Shown here in pieces: positions 1 to 8,078 of a DNA stretch of 34,608 nt. The notes beneath the pieces were generated by a model that saw nothing but the letters and a program-made list of their open reading frames with translations, was not told where the DNA came from and did not search any database. A program made the position numbers and the translations under genes. How positions within the stretch are numbered: the first letter of the stretch is position 1; every line of letters begins with the position of its first letter. Origin of the DNA: Nonomuraea turkmeniaca (GTDB taxonomy: Bacteria > Actinomycetota > Actinomycetes > Streptosporangiales > Streptosporangiaceae); contig NZ_VCKY01000109.1 in assembly GCF_005889735.1 (NCBI RefSeq), positions 1 through 34,608 on the forward strand, in the 5' to 3' direction.

Positions 1-2
1 GC

Positions 3-362
3 TCCCGCCCCACGGCCCGGCCCGCGCCCACCACCTCCAAGCCGGCCGCGACCAGCAGCGGCGACTCAGGCGGCGTGACGTCCGTGGCCTTCACCTACGA
101 GGGCTACAAGCTGGGGGACTGCTGGCGCAGCGACACCAACATCTGGGCCAAGGTCTCGGCCACCGGCACCTACAGCTACCGATGGCTCGTCAACGGCCAG
201 AACCAGGGCAGGCAGCAGGGCACGCCGTCGTCGAAGCCGCTGCTCCCGTCCATCGTGTGGAAGGGGCAGGGCACCTACCGCGTGGTCTTCGAAGTGGTCA
301 CGCCCAGGAGCATGCGCAAGAGCACCACGGTGACCATCTGCGACCCGTGGAAGGGCTTCTAG
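3..362 (+). CDS. C-terminal end of a probable extracytoplasmic protein (5' truncated)
   Basis: The frame is open from the window edge to a TAG at 360-362, so only the last ~119 codons of a longer gene are visible. The first ~24 residues are rich in Pro, Ala, Thr and Ser, like an exported linker. The remaining ~95 residues have a beta-rich, immunoglobulin-like look, with alternating hydrophobic strands, a Trp in WLVNGQ, and two Cys (in GDCWRS and TICDPW) that could form a disulfide. Such tails occur after a membrane segment in actinobacterial Ser/Thr kinases and in secreted proteins, but the deciding N-terminal part lies outside the window. The gene is convergent with the NurA-like gene, with only 11 nt between the stops. 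Reading frame is fairly certain, function unknown. Confidence 0.7.
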   Translation, partial: SRPTARPAPTTSKPAATSSGDSGGVTSVAFTYEGYKLGDCWRSDTNIWAKVSATGTYSYRWLVNGQNQGRQQGTPSSKPLLPSIVWKGQGTYRVVFEVVTPRSMRKSTTVTICDPWKGF

Positions 363-373
363 GCCGGCGCGAT

Positions 374-1321
374 CTAAGAGCCGCCCGCGGCGGTACGCAG
401 CGCGCGGTAGAGCAGGCGGGCGTCGCCCAGATGGTGACGCAGGAGCTTCTCCAGGCCGCCGATCGGCACGAGGTTCTGTGGCGCGCGCGGATCCTTGTAG
501 TCCACTCCGGCCAGCGGCGGCAGGGCCAGCGTAATCGCGTCGGCGAGCCGTACGGCCTGGGCCGGCTCCAGCTCGGCGCTGGCCTCGCAGCGTGCCACCC
601 CCGCCCAGGGGGCCGGGGACTGGACGGGGAGCCGTACGTACCAGGCGTGCCGCCGCCAGCTCGTGCCCATGAGGAAGACCGGCGTGCGCTGTCCGGGCGT
701 GAGCGCGGCGACCACGGCGGACTGCGGCGACGGCAGGTACGCGGTGTGGTGCGTCTTGATGTAGCCCACCGTGTGCGGCAGATGCGTACGCCCCCGCAAC
801 GGCCCGTCGACCAGCAGCAGGTCGTCACTCGTGGACCGGTGCCGCACCGCCAGGTCCACCTCCAGCTGCGTGACCTGCCGCTGCAACGCCAGGGACATCT
901 CCTCGAAGCTGGCGTCGGCGGCCTTGCCGGGGGTGTAGGTGGCGTGCGAGGTCTTGACCTCGGGCGTGTGCGGGGAGGCGGAGATCAGCGCCCGGTTGAC
1001 CTCGATCTCGGCGAGGTCGGCGCCGTCCGGTCCGCATCGCACGATCCCGGCCGCGTACGAGGCGGCGATGCCGGGGACGGGCATGGGCGCGTCGGGATCG
1101 TTGACCCAGACGCGCGCGTCTATCCTGCGGACGCCGTCGGCGACCAGCAACGTTTCGGGAGCGGTGGCGTCGGGTCCGGGCGTGACGGGTTTCCAGTCGG
1201 CGGCCGGCCGCTCGATGTCCAGCACCAGCTCGGCACTGGTCGCGCCCAGCTCGGAGAGGGCCTCGACGGCGAGGGCGGCGGCATAGCCCGGGTCCCACGG
1301 GTCGACCGTGAAGCCCGTCAT
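374..1321 (-). CDS. nurA: NurA-like DNA end-processing nuclease
   Basis: A 315-aa protein with the NurA-type pattern: an early Asp in LLVADGVRRID (D62), a second Asp in LLLVDGPLRG (D172), then VGYIKTHH and a C-terminal HLGDARLLYRALR helix. NurA proteins are Mn-dependent nucleases that form a complex with the HerA hexameric ATPase and, with Mre11-Rad50, resect DNA ends to give 3' single strands. The assignment rests on these motifs and on position: it is the last gene of an operon with HerA-, SbcD- and SbcC-like genes. Its ATG overlaps the sbcC stop (ATGA), implying translational coupling. Length agrees with bacterial NurA-domain proteins (about 300-400 aa). The N-terminal ~55 residues carry no motif I recognise. 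Activity is inferred. Confidence 0.8.
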   Translation of the reverse strand: MTGFTVDPWDPGYAAALAVEALSELGATSAELVLDIERPAADWKPVTPGPDATAPETLLVADGVRRIDARVWVNDPDAPMPVPGIAASYAAGIVRCGPDGADLAEIEVNRALISASPHTPEVKTSHATYTPGKAADASFEEMSLALQRQVTQLEVDLAVRHRSTSDDLLLVDGPLRGRTHLPHTVGYIKTHHTAYLPSPQSAVVAALTPGQRTPVFLMGTSWRRHAWYVRLPVQSPAPWAGVARCEASAELEPAQAVRLADAITLALPPLAGVDYKDPRAPQNLVPIGGLEKLLRHHLGDARLLYRALRTAAGGS

Positions 1322-3735
1322 CCCACCTCCGCCTTCCGCACGTGCGAGCCCTTGGCGTCGCGCCTGACCTCGAAGCGTACCGGCACTCGCTCGGCCAGCG
1401 CGGGAACGTGGGTGACGACGCCGATCATGCGTTCCTGGCCGGCGGCGAGGCGTTCGAGCGTCGTGGCGACGGTGTCGAGCGTGGCCGGGTCGAGGGTGCC
1501 GAAGCCCTCGTCGAGGAAGATCGAGTCAAGGCCGCGGGCGACGGCGCCGGACAGGGCCAGGGCCAGCGCCAGCGCGGCCTGGAAGGTCTCGCCGCCGGAC
1601 AGCGTGCGGGCGCTGCGCCGCATCCCGGCATCGCCGTAGTCGATGACCTCGATGTCGCCGGTCTTGTCGCTGAGGGCCAGCTCGTACTGGCCGTCGGACA
1701 ACTCGCGCAGCGTCTCCGAGGCCGAGGCGACCAGCACGGCGAGGGCCTCGGCGCACAACCAGCGCTCGAAGGCGTTGGCGCGCAGGCGGAGCGCCAGCTC
1801 GTGGGCGACCTTGGCCTCGTGCTCCTTCATGGTGACCTGGTTCTCCAGGTCGGCGGCGCGCTTGCGCTCCTCCTTGAGCCGGTCGAGCGCGCTCTCCGCG
1901 CGGGCCACGGTCCCGGCGACGGCGGCGCCGAGCTGGTCGGGCGAGGCGTCACGCGGGGCCACGACGCCGTGCTCGGCCAGGCGCTCGGCCAGCCTGCGGC
2001 GGTCGGCGGCGAGCCGCTCGCCGGCCTGGGCGAGCTCCTCGTCGCACGCGGCCAGCGCGGCGCGGGCGGCCTGCGCGGCCCGGTCCCGCCAGCCGAGCAG
2101 CTCGGTCCAGGCCCGGTGCAGATCCTCGCGGATCAGGGGCGGCGGCGGGTCGTCCTGAGCGCCGGAGACGAGCAGCCGGTCGCGGGCGGACTCCAGCGTG
2201 CGCCAGGCGGTCTCGGCCTGGAGTTCGACCTGCTCGGCGGCGGTCCGTGCGCGGTCCAGTCTGCCGCGGGCGGCGCGCACGGCGGTGCGGGCCTGGGTGG
2301 CGAGCTCGTCGGCCTTGGCGATGGCGGCCAGCCGCGCTTCGAGCTCGGCCCGGTCGCCGGGGGCGGGCAGTGCGGCCAGCTCGGACTCCAGCCGGGCCGC
2401 CTGCGTGGCCAGCATCGACGCCGACGCCTCTGCCTTGGCGTGGGCTGCTCTGGCGTGCTGGGCGCGCTCGCGGGCGGTCGCGAGGGCGCGGTCGGCGGTA
2501 CGCATGTCGGTGGGCTGTTCGTGGCGGGGCAGCTCGGAGATCGGGTGGTGGCAGACCGGGCACGGCTCGCCGACGGTCAGGCGCTGGACGAGGTGGGCGG
2601 CGGCGTGGGCATCACGCAGGCGTTCGCGGCGCGCCTCCACGTGGGAGAGCGCTCGTTCGGCATCGGCCACCTCGGCGGCCAGGCCCTCCAGCGGCGCGGT
2701 GGCCGAGGCGGCAGCGCCGCGAGCACGCCTGGCCTCGGCGTGCAACCGTTCGCGAGCGTCCAGCGCGGCCAGCGCCGCCCCCGGCGCGCCGCGGTCACCC
2801 AGGGCGGCCAGTGCCTCGTACGCCTCGTGGTCGTCGGCCTCCAGGGCGGAGACCTCGGCGGTCAGCGTCTCGACGGACTCGGCGGCGGCGCGGCGTTGCG
2901 AGGCCAGGGTCGGGACCGCGTCGGGCATGCGGAGCGCGGACAACACCGACTGGCGTTCGGCGACGGCGGCCCGCTCCTGCTCGGCGCGGCGGATGTCGGC
3001 CTCGCGGGCACGCAGCAGGTCCAGGTCGGCGCCGATGGTCTCGGCCAGCCGCCGCAGCGCCGCCAGCCGCTCGGCCAGCTCCCGCTCGGCCTCCTCGGTC
3101 GCGCCGGACAACTTGGCGAGCTGGTCGCGGGCGAAGGAGGCGGCCTGCTTGGCGGTCTCCTCCTCGCGGGCGGCACGCTGCCTGATCCGCTCGTACACGT
3201 CTGCGTCGAGCAGCTGCACCAGCAGGTCCTGCCGTTCGCGGGGCGCCGCGTGCAGGAACTCGGCGAAGCGGCCCTGCGGCAACACCACGCACTGGGTGAA
3301 GAACCGGTACTCCAGGCCGGTCACCTGCTGGGCCTCGATGGTGACGTTCTCGCCCTCGGCGAGGGGTTTGACCACCGCGTCGAACGCCGGCGGTGCCGCG
3401 GGGTCCAGCTCGTCGAGCCTGGCCTCCTTGGTACGCACCGCGCCCTTGGCGTCGCGCACCATCGCCCGGACCACGCCGTAGCGCCGCCCGTTGCTCTCGA
3501 ACACCATCGCCACCTTGCCGGCGCTGACGGACGGCGCCAGGGCGTGGGCGACGGCGCCCTCCCTGCCCCAGCGCGGCACCGTGCCGTACAGGGCGAAGCA
3601 GATCGCGTCGATGATCGTGCTCTTGCCCGCCCCGGTGGGGCCGACGAGCGCGAAGTACTCGGTGTCGGTGAAGTCCACGGTCACCGGCTCGCGGAAGCTG
3701 CCGAAGTGGTCCAGGTGCAGCAACAGGGGGCGCAT
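1318..3735 (-). CDS. sbcC: SbcC/Rad50-type SMC-like ATPase, nuclease subunit
   Basis: An 805-aa protein that begins MRPLLLHLDHFGSF, with Walker A GPTGAGKS at residues 32-39. Long Ala/Glu/Arg-rich coiled-coil arms flank a zinc hook CPVC at C392-C395, exactly mid-protein. The C-terminal half carries the ABC signature LSGGE (712-716), Walker B with D742-E743 in FLDEGFGTLD, and a VVTHV switch histidine. This is the complete Rad50/SbcC architecture. It partners SbcD to open and cut blocked DNA ends and hairpins. The start ATG shares one base with the sbcD stop (TGATG) and the 3' end overlaps nurA by 4 nt, so all three are probably co-translated. At 805 aa it is shorter than E. coli SbcC (over 1,000 aa), which implies shorter coiled-coil arms. 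Confidence 0.96.
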   Translation of the reverse strand: MRPLLLHLDHFGSFREPVTVDFTDTEYFALVGPTGAGKSTIIDAICFALYGTVPRWGREGAVAHALAPSVSAGKVAMVFESNGRRYGVVRAMVRDAKGAVRTKEARLDELDPAAPPAFDAVVKPLAEGENVTIEAQQVTGLEYRFFTQCVVLPQGRFAEFLHAAPRERQDLLVQLLDADVYERIRQRAAREEETAKQAASFARDQLAKLSGATEEAERELAERLAALRRLAETIGADLDLLRAREADIRRAEQERAAVAERQSVLSALRMPDAVPTLASQRRAAAESVETLTAEVSALEADDHEAYEALAALGDRGAPGAALAALDARERLHAEARRARGAAASATAPLEGLAAEVADAERALSHVEARRERLRDAHAAAHLVQRLTVGEPCPVCHHPISELPRHEQPTDMRTADRALATARERAQHARAAHAKAEASASMLATQAARLESELAALPAPGDRAELEARLAAIAKADELATQARTAVRAARGRLDRARTAAEQVELQAETAWRTLESARDRLLVSGAQDDPPPPLIREDLHRAWTELLGWRDRAAQAARAALAACDEELAQAGERLAADRRRLAERLAEHGVVAPRDASPDQLGAAVAGTVARAESALDRLKEERKRAADLENQVTMKEHEAKVAHELALRLRANAFERWLCAEALAVLVASASETLRELSDGQYELALSDKTGDIEVIDYGDAGMRRSARTLSGGETFQAALALALALSGAVARGLDSIFLDEGFGTLDPATLDTVATTLERLAAGQERMIGVVTHVPALAERVPVRFEVRRDAKGSHVRKAEVG

Positions 3736-4874
3736 CAGCCGGTCACCTCGTCGTAGAGCCGGTCGAACAGGGTGGCCACCTGGTCGTCGTGGCGTCCGGT
3801 GGCGGCGAGGTAGTCGCGGAACAACTCGCGCGGGCTCCGGTCGGCCGAGCTCGCCCGCCGCGTGGCCGGCACCGGCCGGAACTTCTCGTCCAGCATGACG
3901 TCGACGGCGCCGGACAGCAGCTCGCGCACGTCGTCGGCGAGGCCCACGCGGGGTTTCTCCTCGACGATCACTTTGAGCCAGTCGTCGCCGGGCTCGATGG
4001 CCTCCAGCTGCTCCAGCGTGCCGCGTACGGTGCGGAGCCGGCGGGCCGAGCTGAACGTCAGCTCCCGCACCACGGCCGGCCGCCCCGGGGAGACCTCGAC
4101 CAGCAGCGCGCCCGGGGTGTTTCCCTCCTCGCCGAAGTCGACGGCGAGCGGCGAGCCGCTGTACCAGATCGGGCAGGGCCCGGGGATCTGCTGGCGGCGG
4201 TGCAGGTGACCGAGGGCGGCGTACTGGGTGGCGGTCGGGAAGGCGGTCGGCTCGAAGTAGTAGGAGAAGATCGACTGCGCCTCCCGTTCGCCGCCGCCGA
4301 ACGCGCCGCCGGGCAGGGTGCCGTGGGTGGTGACGAGGTTGACGGTGTCGCCGTGGAAGCCGGCGGTGAGCGCGCCGATCAGCTCGCCGATGCGGGCGGC
4401 GTAGTCGCGGTTGTGGTCGGCGGTGGTGCCGGTGAGGACCTCGGCGGCGCGTACGACGTACCGGTGCGAAAGGAACGGCAACACGGCCAGCCGCACCGGC
4501 TCACCGGACCGTGCGGTGAAGGCCAGCGTGCCGCCGGCGTCGGGACGGCGGAACGCGCCGAGCATGTGCAGCCCCAGCTTGCCCAGCACCGGCCGGTAGA
4601 CCTCCAGCAGCTGCGGGTTGTCGTGGTTGCCGGCCAGCACGATCACGTCCCTGCCGTCGCCGCGCAGCGCCATGAGCGCGTTGAGGACCAGCGACTGGGC
4701 CTCGGGCGTGGGGGCGGAGGTGTCGAACAGGTCGCCCGCCACGATGACGGCGTCCACGTCATGGGTACGGGCGGCCGCGACCAGCTCGCGCAGCACGGCC
4801 CGGTGCTCGTCGAGGCGGGGGCGGCCTTTGAGCACCTTGCCGACGTGCCAGTCCGCGGTGTGGAGGATCTTCAA
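3735..4874 (-). CDS. sbcD: SbcD/Mre11-type metallophosphoesterase nuclease
   Basis: A 379-aa calcineurin-like phosphoesterase with all expected metal-binding motifs: ADWH (D8, H10), GDLFD (47-51), GNHDN (82-86), TTHG and GHLHRR. It is the nuclease subunit of SbcCD, giving 3'-5' exonuclease and hairpin endonuclease activity with Mn2+. The C-terminal ~150 residues should hold the capping and SbcC-binding parts. The chosen start is TTG at 4872-4874, not ATG: the MKILHTADWH reading begins directly there and AGGTGA sits 4 nt upstream in the 14-nt gap after the HerA-like gene. Transcription and translation are probably shared with the HerA-like gene, sbcC and nurA. Confidence 0.95.
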   Translation of the reverse strand: MKILHTADWHVGKVLKGRPRLDEHRAVLRELVAAARTHDVDAVIVAGDLFDTSAPTPEAQSLVLNALMALRGDGRDVIVLAGNHDNPQLLEVYRPVLGKLGLHMLGAFRRPDAGGTLAFTARSGEPVRLAVLPFLSHRYVVRAAEVLTGTTADHNRDYAARIGELIGALTAGFHGDTVNLVTTHGTLPGGAFGGGEREAQSIFSYYFEPTAFPTATQYAALGHLHRRQQIPGPCPIWYSGSPLAVDFGEEGNTPGALLVEVSPGRPAVVRELTFSSARRLRTVRGTLEQLEAIEPGDDWLKVIVEEKPRVGLADDVRELLSGAVDVMLDEKFRPVPATRRASSADRSPRELFRDYLAATGRHDDQVATLFDRLYDEVTG

Positions 4875-4888
4875 GAAATCACCTGTGG

Positions 4889-6772
4889 TCAGAAGGGCGG
4901 GATGTCGTCTTCGATGCCGGGCAGGCCCTTGAACGGATCACCGCTCGACGCCGTCACCTGCGCCGCCGCCTCCGACGGCCGGGTCGCCCACGCGGGGAAG
5001 GGGAAGGCCACGGCCAGCGGAACCGGGATCTCCGGCTGGGCCACGAACATGGTGCCCGGCTTGGCGATCGTGGCGCGCTCCCGCACGGCCGGCGGCAGCC
5101 AGCCGTACTCGGACCTGGCGGCCTCGGCCGGGTCGAGGCGGCCCGCGACGCGGACGGCGCTGTTGGAGACGATGCGGCGCTCCACCTCCGACGCGGTCTG
5201 CTGGGCGCCGATGAGGATGACGCCGAGCGAACGGCCCCGCTCGGCCACGTCCAGCAGGATCTCCTTGATCGGCGAGTCACCCTCGCGCGGGGCGTACTTG
5301 TTGAGCTCGTCCAGCACCACGAACAGCAGCGGCCGCGCCGTGCCCGAGGACTCCTTGCGATGGAACTCGCCGCGCAGCACCACGCCGACCACGAACCGCT
5401 GCGCCCGCTCCGGCAGGTTGTGCAGGTCCACGATGGAGACCTGCGCGTCGGAGGTGCTGACCGAGTGGGCACGGTAGAACGGCAGGTCGCCGCGGACGAT
5501 CGGGGACAGCGGGCGGACGGCGCTGCGCAGCCTGCGCAGGAAGGCGTTGACGGTGCCGAGCGGGGTCTGCGCGCCGGTCCACTGCAGCCGGCTGCCCTCG
5601 TCCTGCAGCTGGTCGGAGAGCATCTCGACGAGGTCGGCGAACGTCCGGCAGGTCGTGCCCTGCACCATGACGGCGCCGCCGTCGCCGACCGGCTCTGCCC
5701 ACGCCTTCAGCCGGGCGGCGACCTGGCCCACGAGCAGCGAGTAACCGGCCCGCTCGTCGTCGGCGTCGGCGAAGACGAACCGCAGCAGCTCCTCCTCGCA
5801 GAACTCGACCAGCGTCCAGTAGAAGGCGCTCACCCCCTGGGTACGGGCGGCGACGTGGGGAACGCCGTTGGGGTCGTTCGGCCGGGGCGGCGCGAAGACG
5901 TGCACGCTGCCGAACGGCTGCGCGGGCAGCCCGAGCCTGGCGTAGACGCTCCTCGCCTTCTCGTCGAGGCGGAGGTTGTCGTGATCGAGGAAGAGCAGGT
6001 CCTCGCCCTTGACGGAGAAGATCAGCGCCTTGGTGTTGGCCGACTCCGCGTCCAGCACCCCCGAGTTGAAGATCGAGTAGAGGAGGAAGGTGGCGAAGGA
6101 GGTCTTGGTGGCCACGCCGGACACACCCGAGATCGACACGTGGGCGCCGCGGGTGCCGTCGAGAAAGTCGAAGTTCACGTAGAGCGGCTGGCCGTCGCGG
6201 CCCGTCCCCAGGGGGATGCGCCGGTCCATGACGTCGAAGTAGAGCGCCTGGTCGCGGTCGCCGGCGCCGGCCAGGTAGACCTTGGAGCCGGGCAGCGGCG
6301 GCACGAACACCTCCGGCTCGATCCTGGTCACCCGCACCTCGGCCACCTCGACCACGGCGGCGGGCAGCGCACCCTCGGCGATCAGGAACACGTCCGAGTC
6401 GTACGCCGCGCCCTCGTGCCTGGCCTCCACGGCCGTCACCACGCCCGCGACCAGCACCGTGCCGTGTCCCGGCACCTCACGCCTGGTCACCACCACGTCG
6501 TCCAGCTGCAGGACCTTGCCCGGCTCCAGCCCGACCCAGAACGACAGCGGCGAGGCCGCCTGCGTGCCGAGAACCCGCCCGACCGCCTCGTGTTTGAGGG
6601 TCGCGCCCGCTTCGGCACTCGTTGGCATCGCAGGCTCGCTCTCTCCTGCCGAGCTCCTGCGCTCCGGCGTCACTTGTGCCGCAGGCGTCGTCGCCGCCGC
6701 CCCGTTGACCGTCACTAATCCCTCCGCCCCCAGCAATGCGCTTCTATGCGAGCGTAATGGGGCCTGAGGCAT
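4889..6772 (-). CDS. herA: HerA/DUF87-like hexameric DNA translocase ATPase
   Basis: A protein of up to 627 aa with the HerA layout. A small beta-rich N-terminal (HAS-barrel-like) region ends near residue 180 and is followed by an FtsK/HerA-type P-loop domain. The Walker A-equivalent is GVSGVATKT with K223-T224, one residue longer than the classic GxxxxGK[ST] and lacking the Gly before Lys. Walker B is FVVLDELNKY (D488-E489), followed by the HerA/FtsK sensor IGAQQ. HerA pumps DNA and stimulates NurA. As first gene of the operon it would set expression of the others. The start is uncertain: an in-frame ATG at 6626-6628 begins MPTSAEAG, and the first ~48 residues look low-complexity (Ala/Thr/Ser), so the true protein may be about 579 aa. 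Confidence 0.86.
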   Translation of the reverse strand: MPQAPLRSHRSALLGAEGLVTVNGAAATTPAAQVTPERRSSAGESEPAMPTSAEAGATLKHEAVGRVLGTQAASPLSFWVGLEPGKVLQLDDVVVTRREVPGHGTVLVAGVVTAVEARHEGAAYDSDVFLIAEGALPAAVVEVAEVRVTRIEPEVFVPPLPGSKVYLAGAGDRDQALYFDVMDRRIPLGTGRDGQPLYVNFDFLDGTRGAHVSISGVSGVATKTSFATFLLYSIFNSGVLDAESANTKALIFSVKGEDLLFLDHDNLRLDEKARSVYARLGLPAQPFGSVHVFAPPRPNDPNGVPHVAARTQGVSAFYWTLVEFCEEELLRFVFADADDERAGYSLLVGQVAARLKAWAEPVGDGGAVMVQGTTCRTFADLVEMLSDQLQDEGSRLQWTGAQTPLGTVNAFLRRLRSAVRPLSPIVRGDLPFYRAHSVSTSDAQVSIVDLHNLPERAQRFVVGVVLRGEFHRKESSGTARPLLFVVLDELNKYAPREGDSPIKEILLDVAERGRSLGVILIGAQQTASEVERRIVSNSAVRVAGRLDPAEAARSEYGWLPPAVRERATIAKPGTMFVAQPEIPVPLAVAFPFPAWATRPSEAAAQVTASSGDPFKGLPGIEDDIPPF

Positions 6773-6781
6773 GCGTCCGGC

Positions 6782-6892
6782 TCATTCCCCCCGAACGCGC
6801 AGGACGCGCAGCTCGTGCGCCCCGTCCTGGCGCGTCATCTCGTAGGAGAGCCACCAATGCCCGTCGAGGATCAGGGCGTTCCTACCTTTCAT
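6782..6892 (-). CDS. Possible 36-aa protein between ROK repressor and HerA-like gene
   Basis: A short frame starts with ATG inside the last codons of the ROK gene (11-nt overlap) and ends 9 nt before the first possible HerA ATG. The product begins MKGRNALILDGHWWLSYEM and ends RVLRVRGE. After the first few codons nearly every third base is G or C, as in the neighbouring real genes, and the residue order resembles a folded beta-rich peptide. No ribosome binding site precedes the ATG, so it would depend on coupling to the ROK gene. I do not recognise a family. It could also be the conserved end of a decayed gene. Confidence 0.4.
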   Translation of the reverse strand: MKGRNALILDGHWWLSYEMTRQDGAHELRVLRVRGE

Positions 6893-8006
6893 ACAAAAAA
6901 TGGTCCAAGGCGACGGCGGCCCCACCCACCACGCCGGCGGCGTCGCCGAGCGTCGGCCGCTCCACCCGTACCGCGTCGCGGAGCACGGGAAACGCCTTGG
7001 CACGCAGCGCGGCGCGGACCCGGTCGAACACCGTCTCCGGCGCCGGGAAGAAGATGCCGCCGAGCAGGATCAGCTCGGGGTTGAACAGGTTGACCGCGCT
7101 GGCCAGCCCGGTGGTCAGGTGATCCACGAGGTCGTCCAGGAGCCCGTCCGGGATCTCCGCGAGCGGGTTGGCGGAGCGGCGGCCGAGTCGCTCGATCAGG
7201 TACGGCTCCGACACCACGGTCTCCAGGCAGCCGGTCGCGCCGCACACGCACGTGCGGCCCTTCTCCAGCACGCGCAGGTGGCCCAGCTCGGTGACCCCGT
7301 ACGCGCCCGGCCGGAACGGGTCGCCACCGATCACCAGGCCGGCGCCGACTCCGGTGCGGACGTACACGTACAGGAGGGGGTCCGCGCCGGCCGTCTCGCC
7401 GTAGCGGCTCTCGGCCAGCGCCATGGAGCGTACGTTGTGGTCGACGACCGCCGGCACCTCCAGCGCGGCCTCCAGCAGGTCGGCGAAGGCCACGTCGCGC
7501 CAGCCCAGATGGACGGCCAGCACGGTGCGGCGATGTGCGGGGTCCACCGGTCCGGGAGCGGCGACCCCGATGCCCAGCAGCCGGTCCGCCGGCACGTCTG
7601 CCGTGAGCTCGGACGCGGCCTCGGCGATCCGCGCCACGACCCGCTCCGGGGCCTCGGCCTCGAAGCCGAACGACGTGCTCCGGACCACCTGGGCCCTGAG
7701 ATCGCACAGTCCCAGCCGCACCGTGCCCGCGCCGACCTGGACGCCGATCACGAGACGGGCGTCCGTGCGGATCCTGATGCCGGTCGACGGGCGGCCGACC
7801 CGCTGGCCGGCGCCCTCCACGGCGTCCTCCGTGACCAGGCCCTCGTCGAGCAGCTGGCCCACCACCTTGGTCATCGTGGTGGCCGACAGTCCGAGCCGGC
7901 GCGCCAGGTCGGCGCGCGGCTGCGGGCCGTCGTCACGCAGGCTGCGCAGCACGAGGCGGCGGTGGTGCCGCCGTAAATCCTGAACAGGCGAGTATCTCTG
8001 ATCCAT
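6882..8006 (-). CDS. ROK-family transcriptional regulator
   Basis: A 374-aa protein with a winged helix-turn-helix at about residues 15-60 (ADLARRLGLSATTMTKVVGQ) followed by a sugar-kinase-like ROK domain. The ROK zinc site is intact: ELGH followed by CVCGATGCLE. Glycine motifs GIGVAAPGPV and GVGAGLVIGGD match the nucleotide/sugar-binding fold. Proteins of this type (NagC, Mlc, XylR) repress sugar uptake and catabolism genes and release DNA when the sugar is bound. No sugar gene lies next to it, so the effector cannot be guessed. The ATG has GGGGCGG upstream. An AT-rich inverted repeat just before the gene (8017-8042) may be its own operator. Confidence 0.92.
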   Translation of the reverse strand: MDQRYSPVQDLRRHHRRLVLRSLRDDGPQPRADLARRLGLSATTMTKVVGQLLDEGLVTEDAVEGAGQRVGRPSTGIRIRTDARLVIGVQVGAGTVRLGLCDLRAQVVRSTSFGFEAEAPERVVARIAEAASELTADVPADRLLGIGVAAPGPVDPAHRRTVLAVHLGWRDVAFADLLEAALEVPAVVDHNVRSMALAESRYGETAGADPLLYVYVRTGVGAGLVIGGDPFRPGAYGVTELGHLRVLEKGRTCVCGATGCLETVVSEPYLIERLGRRSANPLAEIPDGLLDDLVDHLTTGLASAVNLFNPELILLGGIFFPAPETVFDRVRAALRAKAFPVLRDAVRVERPTLGDAAGVVGGAAVALDHFLYER

Positions 8007-8016
8007 GAGCCGCCCC

Positions 8017-8042
8017 TTAATTAACTATCGTTGAGAAATTAA
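8017..8042. promoter_or_regulatory. AT-rich inverted repeat upstream of ROK regulator
   Basis: TTAATT at 8017-8022 is mirrored by AATTAA at 8037-8042 with 14 bases between, inside an AT-rich island that stands out in this GC-rich DNA. It lies 11 bp before the ROK start codon. ROK repressors such as NagC and Mlc use AT-rich palindromes of this general type, so autoregulation is a reasonable inference. It could equally be promoter DNA. Confidence 0.5.
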
Positions 8043-8078
8043 TCGGCGCAGGGCAGTCCGGTCAAACCCCCGAAATAC

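Noticed and set aside
1342..3756. Long plus-strand frame (about 800 codons) opposite sbcC
   Set aside because: Product is Gly/Gln/Arg-rich without domains and is an antisense shadow of GC-rich sbcC, which has complete motifs.
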